DNA from: Otis tarda
Lineage: Eukaryota; Chordata; Aves; Otidiformes; Otididae
Length of the DNA stretch: 64,000 nucleotides
Direction of reading: 5' to 3'
NCBI GenBank assembly: GCA_026413225.1
Contig: CM048553.1
Coordinates: 112,923,190 to 112,987,189, forward strand
Below are positions 1 through 62,100 of the stretch, in pieces. Every line of letters begins with the position of its first letter. The first letter of the stretch is position 1. A program made the translations under genes and the position numbers. Below the pieces are notes generated by a model. It was not told the origin of the DNA. It was given only the letters and a program-made list of their open reading frames with translations, and did not search any database.

Positions 1-581
1 ATCACAATTCATTTATTTTATCACTCTAAACAGAAACCATCTGGAAAAGTTAAAAATGCTTTGGGCTTGATCAACACTGATTCTTTCTTGGACAGGAAAA
101 AAAAAAGGTATGAAGCAAGGGGATGAGACCTAAAATCAGACAGCCAGTTCCGTATCTATCCCACAACTATAATATCCCCTGCTTTAGAAAGCAGCTGTTG
201 AAGCAACTAGAAAAACCAGTCATTAGACTGAATCATAAAAAGAAATAGCATAATACATAGATTCTACTGTCTCTGACCCTTCTCTGTCATAACGAGATCA
301 GGCTCTTCACTTCTGTAAATTCAGACCAGTGACTACAGACAGTGACACTTCTGTATATTTAACTTTTTCTCTAACTTTTAGCAATAGTAGGACAAAGAAA
401 AAGTAGTATCTTCTGTTAACAGCACCTTGAAATACAGATAAACAGATATTTTCCAACTAGTATGGGAAATTCAAAATTTTTCATGGAATTTTAATTCCAA
501 GCTTCTACATTTGTTATCAGTTATCTCACATACAATGCTTTTTGCCAATTTGTATCTAAAACTAACAGCAACTTTACTTAC
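1..581 (-). other. ROCK1: ROCK1 intron 29 (5' part)
   Basis: Intron beginning at the exon 29 donor. AT-rich unique sequence with short A runs only. No further exon was recognised, so the next coding exon is outside the window. Confidence 0.85.
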
Positions 582-49742
<49,161 letters not shown>

Positions 49743-52700
49743 TCATTCACGTTTATTTAATGACTCAGTTAGCAGTTACATGAAACAGCTCTTACTCCTC
49801 CACTTCCACTGGACTCTTCAAAACTTAATTTCTATCCAACCCAAAACAAATATACTTCTATGAATTATTAGTTACCATAATTAGCTTTATATTTACACGA
49901 AAAAACTATTTTTCCCAAATATGAAAAGCACAAATAGCAGTTCTAATCAAGTTCATCAATGTTAAAAAGTCACAACATATCACACAGTGGGCACTTGAAC
50001 ACTAAGTGGCAACTAGCAAACAGGACAATTATGGTAACTTAATGCCAAGAGTCAACCCCCACTTTTTATTCATTGAATTCAGAGGGAATTTTCACGAACA
50101 AGATATTGGCTTTATGCATTCTAACTTAAATCTAGGAATGAACAGCCACAAGCCCATCTGACATTACTACCATGAAATACCTCCCTACCAACAAAAACAA
50201 AACAAAACCACAAAAAAAAAAATCAACAGAAAAGTAAAACAACAATAAAGAAGCAGCTATTTCTAAGGTCTTGTTAAGTGCCATAAACTTCCTGATAAAG
50301 TTTAAGTCTAAATTTTACAAGAAGTATACATGATTCTTCAGTGGATTGCATCCTCTCAGAGAAAAAGTAAACAAAGTATTCTTGTTGAAAACCACAGATA
50401 CGGTATCTAATGAAAAGTAATCAAGTATTCCAGGGAATTATATAATGAAGACTCAAATAGCATTAGGGAGTCATCTTTATCAACTAGGCAATGTTTAAGT
50501 GACAACTGCAAAAATAGAGAGGAAGGTCATAAAATACAAGTTGATGGATGTTAACAAAGCATATTGGGAAAGTACTGCTATGTACTTGTCCAATTCCTAC
50601 TTATATGTCTTTGTTATCTGTTATTGACCTGTTGAAACTGAAATATTACGCTAGACAGCTCTTTGACCTGATCATTTCAGATCTGATTAAATCTAATTAG
50701 AATGTTTTCAGCTTTTATAAAATTATGCTATACAGGATTTAAAGTTGATTTATCAGTCTTCAACCACTGCATCCATCAAGTAACTACGCCTGAAGAAAAG
50801 CTAGAGCATAAGATTTTTGAAAGCTTATTTTCCAGGAATATGTATTAGAGAACACACTTGATCTAGATTTAAAAATTAGTCTTTGATCCCTCATTTCAAA
50901 TTCAAACCTATTTTTCCTCCTCAGTCTACAGGAGATTTTAAGTTATAAAAAAATCAAATGCTATCAAAATCAAAATTATTTATAGGCATGCAGTCCTCAC
51001 TTTTGGAATATGTCATATAGAAATTATTTGCTTCAGATATAATGAGAATAAGCTGTAAAATCACTACAGAATCTGAAAACACGGGTAAGGAAGTAAAACT
51101 ACAAAGATAATCAGAATTACTTTAAAGGTTGGATGTTGTTAAATTTGTTAATTTCATAAAAACATGAAATTAACAAAACATTCCTGATTTCAGTTACCTC
51201 TCGATACAGTGACTTAATTTGTACTAAAAAATGATATAATGAAAATTATAGGAATCAAGAAAAGCATCACGATATTTTCACAGCAATTTATTTAGTCAGG
51301 TTTTGCATCTTGAATGTATGAAAAAAAATCATATTTTTTGGACTTAACTGATGATGAAAAAGGAAAAAACAAAGCAAATGGCAATGAAAAAATAGTTAAT
51401 GAGTTGGTAATATAAATAAGAGGTCAACAACAACTTGGACTCACAACAGATGTAGAAATAAAGCTCTGCAGGGTAAGTGCAACTTAGTGAGAAATACTTT
51501 GTAACTTACTAAAAGACACCTTTTCCAAAGATACATAGTAAATATTCCAAGAAAACTACTACAGAATTTCATTTCTTTGGTAAATTCAACAGAGAAACCA
51601 TGATAACTGCTTGTACAGCAGTACAAAGTGTTCTGGTAGCTCTATGCATTGGATCCCATGCTGTGAGAAGCAGTAGGCAAAGAACATCTACAAGACTGCT
51701 AGGTAACATCCAGAGATTTTTAAAGTGATGGGGATGAATTGTCCAAGTTTGGGGTCCAGTCTGTCCTTAAGCTTCAAATCTGTTCAACCAGTTTGTCCAG
51801 GGTCACAGCTAACACAGAAAACTTCCACACATCAAGCAGAAGCAAAACAAAATTCTCAAAATCCTGGTTTGCTCTGAGACAAGTATAATTAACCTGCTTC
51901 ATTTCAGAGTTTACTTCAAAAGACAAAATTCAGTCTCTCTCTTTAGAAAAGGGAAGATTTTAAACACTGAATACAACAACACAGCCCAAATGGGAATATT
52001 TACAAAATTTTAATCTTATTTTTGTATCATACTCTTGCTTTCAAAATATCAAAATATAAGTCTATGCAGGAAAAAAAAGCAAAAAGTGTAGAAAGTGTTG
52101 CAGTTGGTCTGCCAGGCATGTTGGGTATTTTGTTGTGTATCTTTTCAAAAGCTCTAAAATAAAGACAAAAAAAAGTACAAACTCACTTTTAACAGCAAAT
52201 TTCAATACTGTTTAATTCAGAATTCACCATGAAAACATTGCCTTTCCGATATTAGATATGAACTCTTTCAAGTAAAACATTTAACAAAAAAAAAAAAAAA
52301 AACACACTTTGAAATACAGGTTCAAGCTATTGTTCTCACATTCAATTCAGATTACATTTCCAAACCATGCAAACATCCCCCTATGGAAGCTGCATGCCAA
52401 GAGTTGCTTATTTAAAAGGCTCTTCAATAAATCAGCTCCCCTTTTCTACAGTATCCAGAAACTATCATGGTTCAAAAACGTTTATTTTTAAAAAGGTAGA
52501 GGTAAGGTGGCATTCCTACAATAATTAAGAGACTTGTAAATCCTGAAGTCTCAAAATCATTAATTTCTTCAGCTGAAGTAAGTTTCTGAAGAAAAAAAAA
52601 AATAGCACGGCTTTATTTTAATGGTGAACTGCAAATAAAAGACTAAGCTTAAGGTAATTTTAGAGAATTGTGAATAATGGAAATAAAATATTTGGGATAT

Positions 52701-53861
52701 CTATTGTATAACATTAAGCACGGAATAGCCTTTTTCTTTCACTTACATTGGCTAAACCAGAAGAACTTGCAAATGCTACAAGCTGTCCCAGTACAACGGG
52801 AAATACAGAAGCATGGCTATCTTAAGTGGTACCACTGCTGAACAAACAGGGAGGAGGAGCACACAAGCTCAATAGTCAGAAGGCAATGTTGGTTGAAAGT
52901 GGTGCGAGTCAGAGATGGGAATACACTATGAAGTTTCATCAATAATGGTTAATAGAAAAAGGGTAAAAGCCAAATGAAAGGTGACACAATCATTATTGCT
53001 GATAGCTGCAGAGATAACTCAGCTTTCTTGTTTCCATCTTGCTCAATCTTTAAACTATGCCATCTGATTTTTTTGATAATAGAGAAATGAAGGAACATTT
53101 TTCCTTCAAGACCTTTAGTAGCCATACTCTACTCCACTTAATGAAAAAGGAAAATAAGACATGATTATAATAAGCAACCATACATCCAATAGTTTAATAT
53201 GCTTTATAAAAATACAAAGGCTGCATTTTTATAATGGATTTTTTTTCCCTACTTAGATGAGTTCAATATGTTTTTAGTATATATCTTCCTTAAATAAATC
53301 ACATCCTGTACTACTTTGAAATACATATTGTAGCTTTGATGTATTTTCAGCTAGTACTAAGTTTTATCTTATTCTGTTGTTACAGAGCAATTTTTCTGTT
53401 TAGCTTTGAGGTCTACACAGACATTTTCCTTTTATGCTAATAGTTAAATAAGATTACTAAAGTAAATTGGCTTATAATAGCAAACATACAACTTCTACTT
53501 GCATCTTACATGGTAATAGTATTTGAGAGGTGATTTTAAAAGAACAGGGGAAAAAAATTCCTTTCTAATGTCCTTCACTCAAACAGTTTCATGGTCTGAT
53601 ACAATCTTTTCTATATCACATCCGTTTAATGAAATTACAAATAGTTTCATAATCTAGTTTGATAATCTATTTTAAATACCTCATATTATCCTGAAATTAA
53701 AAAGAAGCACATTAGAGAGTCATTACTGTGCGCACAGAGTTCTTCCACATGAATATACCAACATTTCCACACATTTTGTTGATTTGGTTTTGTTCATTAC
53801 TACACCATACTTAGAAGTTTCAAAAGAATAAAAACATAAACATAAAAGAAAAAAAAAGAAA

Positions 53862-54726
53862 GCCTACAGAGGGTGGAAGCAAGGGCAGGTAGCATGGAAA
53901 GATTATAGAGAGGTTGTCTGAGCGGCCAGGAATCAGGTAAGTAAGGCTAAAGACCTGACAGAATTAAATCTGGCCAGGAATGTCCTGGGCAACAAGAAAA
54001 GCTTCTTTAGGTACACTGGGGATAAAAGGAAGACCAGGAAGAATGTGAGCTCTCTTCAGAAGGAAGCGGGTGACCTGGTTACCTGGAACATGGAGAAGGA
54101 TGAGGTGCTTAATGGCTTTTTTGCTTCAGTCTTCACCAGCAAGCGCTCTAGCCACATCGCCCAAGTCACAAAAGGCAAAAGCAGAGACTGGGAGAACGAA
54201 GAACAGCCTACTGTAGAAGAAGAGCAGGTTCAAGACCATCTAAGGAACCTGAAGTTGCACAGGTCCAGGGGACCCAATGAGATGCATCTGCAGGTCCTTA
54301 GGGAACTGGCAGATGAAGTTGCCAAGCCACTGTTCATCACGTTTGAGAAGTCATGGCAGTTTGGTGAGGTTCCTGGGGACTGGAAAAAGGGTAACATAAC
54401 CCCCATTTTTAAAAAGGGAAACAAGGAAGACCCAGGCAACTAAAGGCCAGTCAGTCTCATCTCTGTGCCTGGCAAGGTCATGGAGCAGATCCTCCTGGAA
54501 ACCATGCTAAGGCACATGGAAAATAAGGTGACTGGTAACAGCCAAAAGAGCTTCAGTAAGGGCAAATCGTGCCTGATCAGTTTGGTGGCCTTCCATGATG
54601 GGGTTACAGCATCAGTGGACAAGGGACAAGCAACTGATGTCATCTACCTGGACTTGTGCAAGGCATTTCGCAGTGTCCCACATGATGTTCTTGTCTCTAA
54701 ACACATGGATTTGATGGACAGACATG
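53862..54726 (+). mobile_element. CR1 LINE fragment (start of reverse-transcriptase domain)
   Basis: Plus-strand frames read [20 protein letters not shown], then [20 protein letters not shown] and [17 protein letters not shown], an in-frame stop at 54441, then [17 protein letters not shown] and [17 protein letters not shown] with VPHDVLVSK. These are CR1 ORF2 motifs in order up to just past the first RT aspartate motif. Orientation opposite to ROCK1. Pairs with the block at 56690. Confidence 0.93.
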
Positions 54727-54949
54727 AAATTTGAATTTCACCTATCACTTTTAATCTCCCAGGCACCAATGAATATTAATTTCTTCTGACTGCTATAGCT
54801 TTAGTTTTCACTATTCTATCATAATTAATTAATCATTATTTACCATTTTAGATCACTTACAATTGTGAAATAGCACAGACCTGTTAGACTCCATTACTGA
54901 CCTCTCTGTTTTGAAGAAACTCATCACCAGTTCTCCATTCATTCATCCA

Positions 54950-55200
54950 TCCATCCAGAAAACAAGGCTAGCCCAAAGCAGCTTAGGTCTGATAAAAAGC
55001 TGAAATGAAGAGCCTCATCAAAAGCTTTTTGTTATCTTAATATTCAATTACTTAAAGGAACTCCACTAGGTTTGTAAAGCATGACTTTCTTCCAAAATAC
55101 ATGATGAGTTAGCTCTTCCCCATCCTAATACCTGTGGGCTTACTTGTTCTGCTACTGGGCTGGGAGCTCATGCATTATCCACAATATTTTTTTCTTCAAC
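54950..55200 (-). mobile_element. Possible very old CR1 fragment
   Basis: CCACTAGGTTTGTAAAGCAT at about 55063 resembles the reverse complement of the CR1 RT segment seen better preserved at 41866-41885. The similarity is weak and limited to short blocks. Confidence 0.3.
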
Positions 55201-56689
55201 AGATTAAAAAAAAAAAAATTATTTAAAGAGCTACATGTTTACCAACTTCCTTACTACTGTTGTCAAAATGGTTTTAAGCACTAGTGTAGAAAAACACTGT
55301 TGTACACATGCTCATGTGCCTTAATGAGACACAACGAGGTACAAAAAGGATGGGTAAATATCAAGCAGTCTCAGCTTCCCAGCAATCTGTTTGTGCCTTT
55401 TTGGAAGGGAAAAAAAAACCAAACAACTTTTCTAGTAGCACTTCAGCTTGAGAGAGACCCTCTAGCATGAAAATCGTAAAGAAGGATTCCGGTATGGAAA
55501 TGCCTCTAAGCTTATATAGGAAGAAATGTGCAGAAAAATTTCTGCAACAGCCTTTTCATTTACTATCCCTTCAGTTTTTCTAAAAATATAGAACATAATA
55601 TCATAAAAGTGATCGTTAACACTGCCTACACAATCTCTTAGCACTGAATTTCTCTAGGCTGTTATATTAGTTCCTTTTCATTTGATTCCTCTAAAAATGT
55701 GTTGGTTTTCTTCAGTTTGTCTTAGGTGGTCCCATATTAATTGGACTTTTTTCCCCACATTTTAGTCTACAGCTATTTCCAAAGTTTTAATGCATCAAAC
55801 TGTCAATTCTACCATGACTATACTGGGCTCTCTCACTCTGTAACTACATTCCTTAATCTCAAAACTCACTACAACTATGTAATGATGAGTTTACTCAAAT
55901 GTATTAATTAATACTAATGCAGATTTATAACAAAACTTACTGCTAGGTTATTTGAAAATATACTGTGTCAAGCAACTTCGATTCATCAAAGCATATTCTC
56001 TCAGGATCCATCAGTGAAATAAAGTAAAAAATATAGTATATGATCTACATTATCAGTATACAGTTATAGTTATAGTATTTTTATATCTTGAGTTTTTTAC
56101 TTCATATACATTTCATTATGATATCCCATCATCTACTGGAAGCACATGATAAAGAAAAATGTATTAAATCCAGTTGAAACTTTGTTGTTAAGACACTTGT
56201 TTATTTTACTATTTATCTACCATTCAAATAGCTAAAAAAAAAAAACTCAATGAATACTACCAGCATACAAAATTAGCATTCCTTGGACCAACTGGCAGTT
56301 ACCCAAGTTCAAAGTCTTTGCTACTTTTCCTTTTTTGGAGAGACCAAAGTAAGCCTTAATATCTACAACTCTATCCATATTTTAGTTTTGTACTGTAGCC
56401 ATTTTCCTAATTATTTCTATAGTAATAAAGCCTCCCTCCATACTTTAAATCAACCATGACTGAACTTCATTTTCCTATGTTCCACCATCATTTCTCATAA
56501 CACTGTCATATATAAATGATCTCTGTGGTCATCTATCAATACTGAGAGAGCCTATTTAAGTGCTATAAGTGAGAAGCTAGTTTTTATATCCTATTTTCAA
56601 ACACGCATGAAAAGTAACATCTCAACTCCATCATCAAAAAAAAAAAAAAGTAAGTTTCTTTGAATTGCTTGAATCATCAGATCTTGGAA

Positions 56690-57485
56690 TTGTCAGAAGG
56701 ACCTGGAAAGGCTAGAGAAATCAGCAGAGAAGAATCTCATGAAGTTCACCAAAATGAAATGACAGGTGTTCCTCCACCTAGGGAGGAACAGTCCCAGGCA
56801 CCAGTACACGTTGGGAGGGCAAGGGGTGACCAGCTGGAAAGCAGCTCTTCCAAGAAGGACCTTGGGTCCTGGTAGACAACAAAGTGACCATAAGCCAGCA
56901 ATGTGCCCTCACAGCAATGGCAGCCAACAGCATCTTGGGCTGCACTAGGCAGAGCATTGCCAGCAGGTCGAGTGAGGTGATCCCTCTCTTCTACTCAGCA
57001 CTGGTGAGGCCACATCTGGAGTACTGGGTCCAGCTGTGGGCTCCCCAGTACAAGAGAGAGATGGACATATTGGAGCAAGGCCAGCAAAGGGCCATAAAGA
57101 TGATTAAGGGACTGGAGCATCTCTCACACTATGAGGCTGAGGGAGCCGGGACTGTTCAGCCTGAGAAAGAGAAGGCTCGAAGGGGGAATCTTACCCACAT
57201 GTATAAAATAGGAGGGAACCAAGAAGATGGAGCCAAACTCTTCTCAGTGATGTCTACTGACCAAACAAGAGGCAATGGGCACAAACTGAAAAACAGGAGA
57301 TTCTATCTGAACACTATTTTAACTGTAAAGGTGGTCAAATACAGGTTGCAGAGTCTTGATCTGTGGAGATATTCAAAACCTGACTGGACATGGTCCTGGG
57401 CAATCTGCTCTAGCTGACCTTGCTTGAGCAAGTGTTGGACTAGATGATCTTAAGAGGTCCCTTCCAATCTAAACACTTCCATTTT
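56690..57485 (+). mobile_element. CR1 LINE fragment (C-terminal ORF2 and 3' UTR)
   Basis: Reads [60 protein letters not shown] and [15 protein letters not shown], the conserved CR1 C-terminus, then the 3' UTR with TTGGACTAGATGATCTTAAG and AGGTCCCTTCCAATCTAAAC. The terminal ATTCTATG-type repeat is not clear. Same orientation as the block at 53862. Confidence 0.95.
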
Positions 57486-59089
57486 GTCTACAATACCAAG
57501 CTATGCTTTTGTCCTGCATAAAGGTCGTTCCTGCAATGAATTATTCTATCAAAAATATCCTTTAACTGCCTGCCAGTGGGGCAAGTGACAACATTACAAG
57601 GCTTAGCCTTGCATGACTCGCATTTTTCAGCCCTCCAAGTAAGTCCACAGCAATCATTACTCCTTTGTGACAAGGGCAGACTTTTTCCAATGCTACTGAC
57701 TGAATCAAGAGTAAACCTTGGACCCCTCTTTGATACTTACTGTTTTGGGGAATATCCTACTGCCCCTTCATTGGTAAGGAAAAACACACACACAGGACTT
57801 TACTCTGGTGCCCAACATTAATAATTATTTTTTTTTAATTAAATGAGCAAGTGTAAGTTTACCTGAGAAACATAAATCTAAAATAGATCTATACAACTCA
57901 CTACTTTCAGGCAAGAACATAGTTTGAAAGCCAACTTTCAGGCCAGAGCCAATAGTGCTACATTTCTCTATCTCTAATCAAGTACCCCAAAGATCCCTTT
58001 ACCTTGTTTTAAGTTAATCACATTCATTTATTTTGCTGTCCAGAGAACAGAAAACTGCAATTTAGTACTTCATCTTTGAAGTGGATGAGTCAGTGTAGAC
58101 AGAGTTAAGACACTCCACTTAAGAATTTTCATTACATTGTTAGACTAGGCAAAGTATACAAACTGACATATGAGCCTAAGTACAAGGCACTTGATTCATC
58201 ACCCATTCTTGTTGCCAGCATAAGACAGTTCTACAGAGCCTGCTACTACTTAATATCTTGCAATACTCATAAAGAACTTCTGCAAATTTAGGTTAAATAC
58301 ATAGCCTTTCACAAAGAAAAAATTTTTAACTCAGTAAACAGCTAAGAATTTAATTCAGTAAAGATGTCAAATCTCAATGAGGAGATCTTGAAACCTCAAG
58401 GCAGGATTATTGAGAGTAGTATGGACTATTGCTTTCATTTCAACCTTTTAAAAATGTTATTCCATGTGTAGTTGCAAACTTCACCTATACCACATCTTGT
58501 GTAATTACACATAGATGTAAATGTACTTGCATTCTGTTCAGACATCAACTGTTCAACATTTTTACTGAAAAATTCCTAGAGTATACACTTACTATATGAC
58601 TCAGTAAATTATGCATTAATATTGATATCTCAATATATAGATACACACACACATATCAAAATACACACTGTAACTAACACCAGAGCCCACAGACCTCTCA
58701 ATATTGTTAACATCCATAATCGAACTGAAGGAAGCCTCGCGTGCAAGTCTACAGACAGGTATACATAAAAGTAGTAATGCTCTTTCACCGGCACGTAGCT
58801 CTTCCATGTGTTGCGTTTTTTCCACTGCTGCAATTAATCTTACCACCTGAAACATCTTTTAAAATAAACTAAAATAAAATGCAGTGCAAAACTGTGAAAT
58901 CAACTCATACACAGTAAGCATGCAGGAGTACTGCAAGTATCCAGCACACACCCAATTTGGAGAACCTACAAGCCTCAGGCTTCCACTACAACTGATGGCA
59001 AGTCATACTTCCTCCACATCAGAGCCCCTCTGTCCACTGACCAGACGCAGGAAACTTGGATCCATACAACTGTTCTGAATGACACCCAT

Positions 59090-59168
59090 TCATAGAATCA
59101 CAGAATGGTTTGGGTTGGAAGGGACCTTTAAAGATCATCTAGTCCAACCCCCCTGCCGTGAGGCAGGT
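59090..59168 (-). mobile_element. CR1 LINE 3' terminus
   Basis: TCATAGAATCACAGAATGGT, GGGTTGGAAGGGACC and TCTAGTCCAACCCCCCTGCC are the reverse complement of the CR1 3' end, here close to consensus and so probably younger than the other copies. About 80 bp, same orientation as ROCK1. Confidence 0.93.
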
Positions 59169-62100
59169 ACTACTTCATGCCTAAAATTACAGAAAGTTCA
59201 CATTGTCTGAAGATGCATTTCAGACAATGTATTTCAGTGTGTTTCTTCTTCCTCTCCAAACAAACTTCTAAGACTAGATTACACCACTAATTTCACTACA
59301 CTAGGATATTTTATTGTGGCCAATAAGTCTTTACATCCAAATGTCAATTTATTATATTAGTGGTTCATTGTTTCAGTTCAGCATCAGAATGATTTCTATT
59401 TAATATTACATCTTTAAGAACAACTATCACATGCAAGAGAGACCAGTGTCTTCAAGAAAGATGAAGAATATAGACCAAAATATCACCAAGAATATATTTC
59501 AGTAAAATTTATGGAGAAACAGGTACAATAGATATTGTTTGAAAATAATTCAGGGAGACGTGAAGCAGCAGTAAAAGCTGATTACTATTAAGTCAAATTA
59601 TATTATTTCATTTCACAGCAACTGAGATCTCTGGATATTTGCAGCTTGTTTTCCTTAAAAAGGATTCACTTGCATGGGTTAATATGCTCTGTCGGCAAGT
59701 TTTACAAACTACAAAGCTTCTATACCAAATGCAGCACGTTCTGCCATGAATAGAATACCTTACATAAAACAGTTGTGTAATTATCTAGAAGACTACACAG
59801 ATTCTTGATATTTTAAAGTGTAGAAAATAAGGAAATAGATAGCGTACTTTAGGTTTAAATTATTTATAAAGCCATATTTGTCTCACACTAGGATTAAATA
59901 AAGCATAAGTATAGCTTCTTAACACTGCCCTTTTCAATAAAACTCTATTAAATGTTTTGAACGTGAGTACACTTAAAGTATATATATTTAAGTAGTCTAA
60001 AAAGAAGGAGTACTGGTAGTTAAAGAATTGACTGATGTTTATCACCACAGAAGCAGCATTCCACAGCAACTTCAGCACTCGGCATTAGGAAGTGCCTCAT
60101 AGGTCTAGAGTTCCCAGCCACTGTAACCGCAACTGGAGATGAGCAGCAGCCAACCTGATATACAGCAGGGTAACACTACCCACAGAAATACCTTAGGGGT
60201 GGGAGGAAAAAGTGACATCACATCCTCTCGAGTTCTCAAAGTTATCCTATTCACCAAAAATGAGGTTCCTCCACCTAAAATACACTAACTATTTAAGAAA
60301 ATTTTTTAAAAGCGCCATATCTCACTTGTAAATTACATCAGTAAAGGTCCTTAGAGGTCCCCACAGCCTTCCTGGTTATCCTGAGAGGACAGAATCTTCC
60401 ACAGGCAGCACATATAGACCTACCACTTCCGGTTTAGAAGTCCTAACGTTTTCATTTTAAATATACACACTTATAACTACCAATTTAGACCAGTGGGAGT
60501 CCACAGTCTAAGCAACACTCACTAGAAAGCAAAAGATGGGTAAAACTAAAATTATGGATACAAGTACTGGTACATAACTTCCCTTCCCCTTCCCAATAAA
60601 ATGGTGTAAAAGACAGAGAGATCAGAGATATGAAAGAATAAAGACAAACTGTGTCAGTCCCAGCTCAAAAGTCTAAGGCTTCTTTGGGCAGCAGCCTGCA
60701 AGGAATCAGGTAAAGACTTCAATGAAAGGAAAACAACTGCACAAAGCCATTAAGAAACAGTGGTATTTAGCAAAGGAAACAGGACTCTCTCCACATCTGT
60801 TGCCTGGGAAATTGCTGTCTGCCTCTCAGATTTTTTCCAGGCAGGTATCCATGAAGCCAGACTTCAGGAAGTAGTAAGCTTTAGCCAGTTGTTCAAGACT
60901 GGAATTAGCAAGATACTAATATGTGCATAAGAAGAAACATAACACATCTTTGCAAAAAAAACCATAAATGAAAGTCTATTAGCTCTTGTAAAAGCTGTTT
61001 AACAAGCAAAGCAACTTTAGATCTCTTACTTTAACACATTATGATAGAAATAGAGTAAGTTCTCCCATCAACAGCTTAAATTGCTGCCTCTAGCTGCCCC
61101 ACTATACTTTGGTCTGAAAAGCTTTATCTCTGCTATGAAAAAAAAAAAAAAAAAAACAAAAACCAAAAAACATTACCAGCAGAGTTAGCAACACAATAAG
61201 TCACTGGAGAGGTAACTAATTATTCTATAACACAACCATACCCCATCAGCTATATGGTACCTGTTATTACCTGATCTGGATTATGTTTGTTGCAATGAAA
61301 ACTGTGTGTTAACTATAAACAATGAGCTATTAGACAATAAAAAGGCAAGTTCTACTTTTAGCCTTGACAACTCAGTCTCTGGAGATTATATTAGTTCAAT
61401 GCCTATGCTTTAGAAAGGACTCTCCAAAACCCTCTATCAAAGGAAAAAAAACAAACCTCTACTGCTAGTAATACCATCTAGCCCACAAAAAAGAATCGTG
61501 ACTGGAGACAAAGGCAAGACAAACTGAAAGACAAAAAAAGTACTTAAACAGACGGCAGATGATTAATTTAATAACTTTCCAAGAAAAGTGACAACATCAT
61601 AATCTTTCCAGCATTCTGGAAATACTGCACAAAATCTCCCCTAACCCCCTAAAATGGAAATTCTTCCCTAAAACTCTAGAACAAGTCAAAACACTTTTTC
61701 AATTAGAGGTGAATAGCCATGACAGAAGTCCAAAAATGAAGGTTATGAAAGAATTATAGTAAAAACACCTTAATTTGTAAATCTAAAGCTATACATCTTT
61801 CTCATCTTTCTTTAGTGTCCCATGCAAGCCACATTCAGGGTGGGGGAGAATACTCTGAGAAGCTCCTCTGATTGTGCAATCTCCTGTCAGAGCTCTAGCT
61901 ACATTTCTGCAATAAACATTCCATCACAAGCAATCGCATGTCAAACATATTTGAAATATGCAACTAAACAAGAACTTAACACTAAAGAATTTGTGCATCA
62001 TTATGCAGTTTCATAATGCAAACCCTAGCAAAACCCATGGATGACTTTTTCACATATTGATTAAAAGAAAAAACTTCACTTTCAGTATAACAGAAGATTT

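Noticed and set aside
53862..57485. Open frames with reverse-transcriptase similarity as a gene
   Set aside because: They are broken CR1 LINE pieces with stops, frameshifts and a missing catalytic region, not a host gene.
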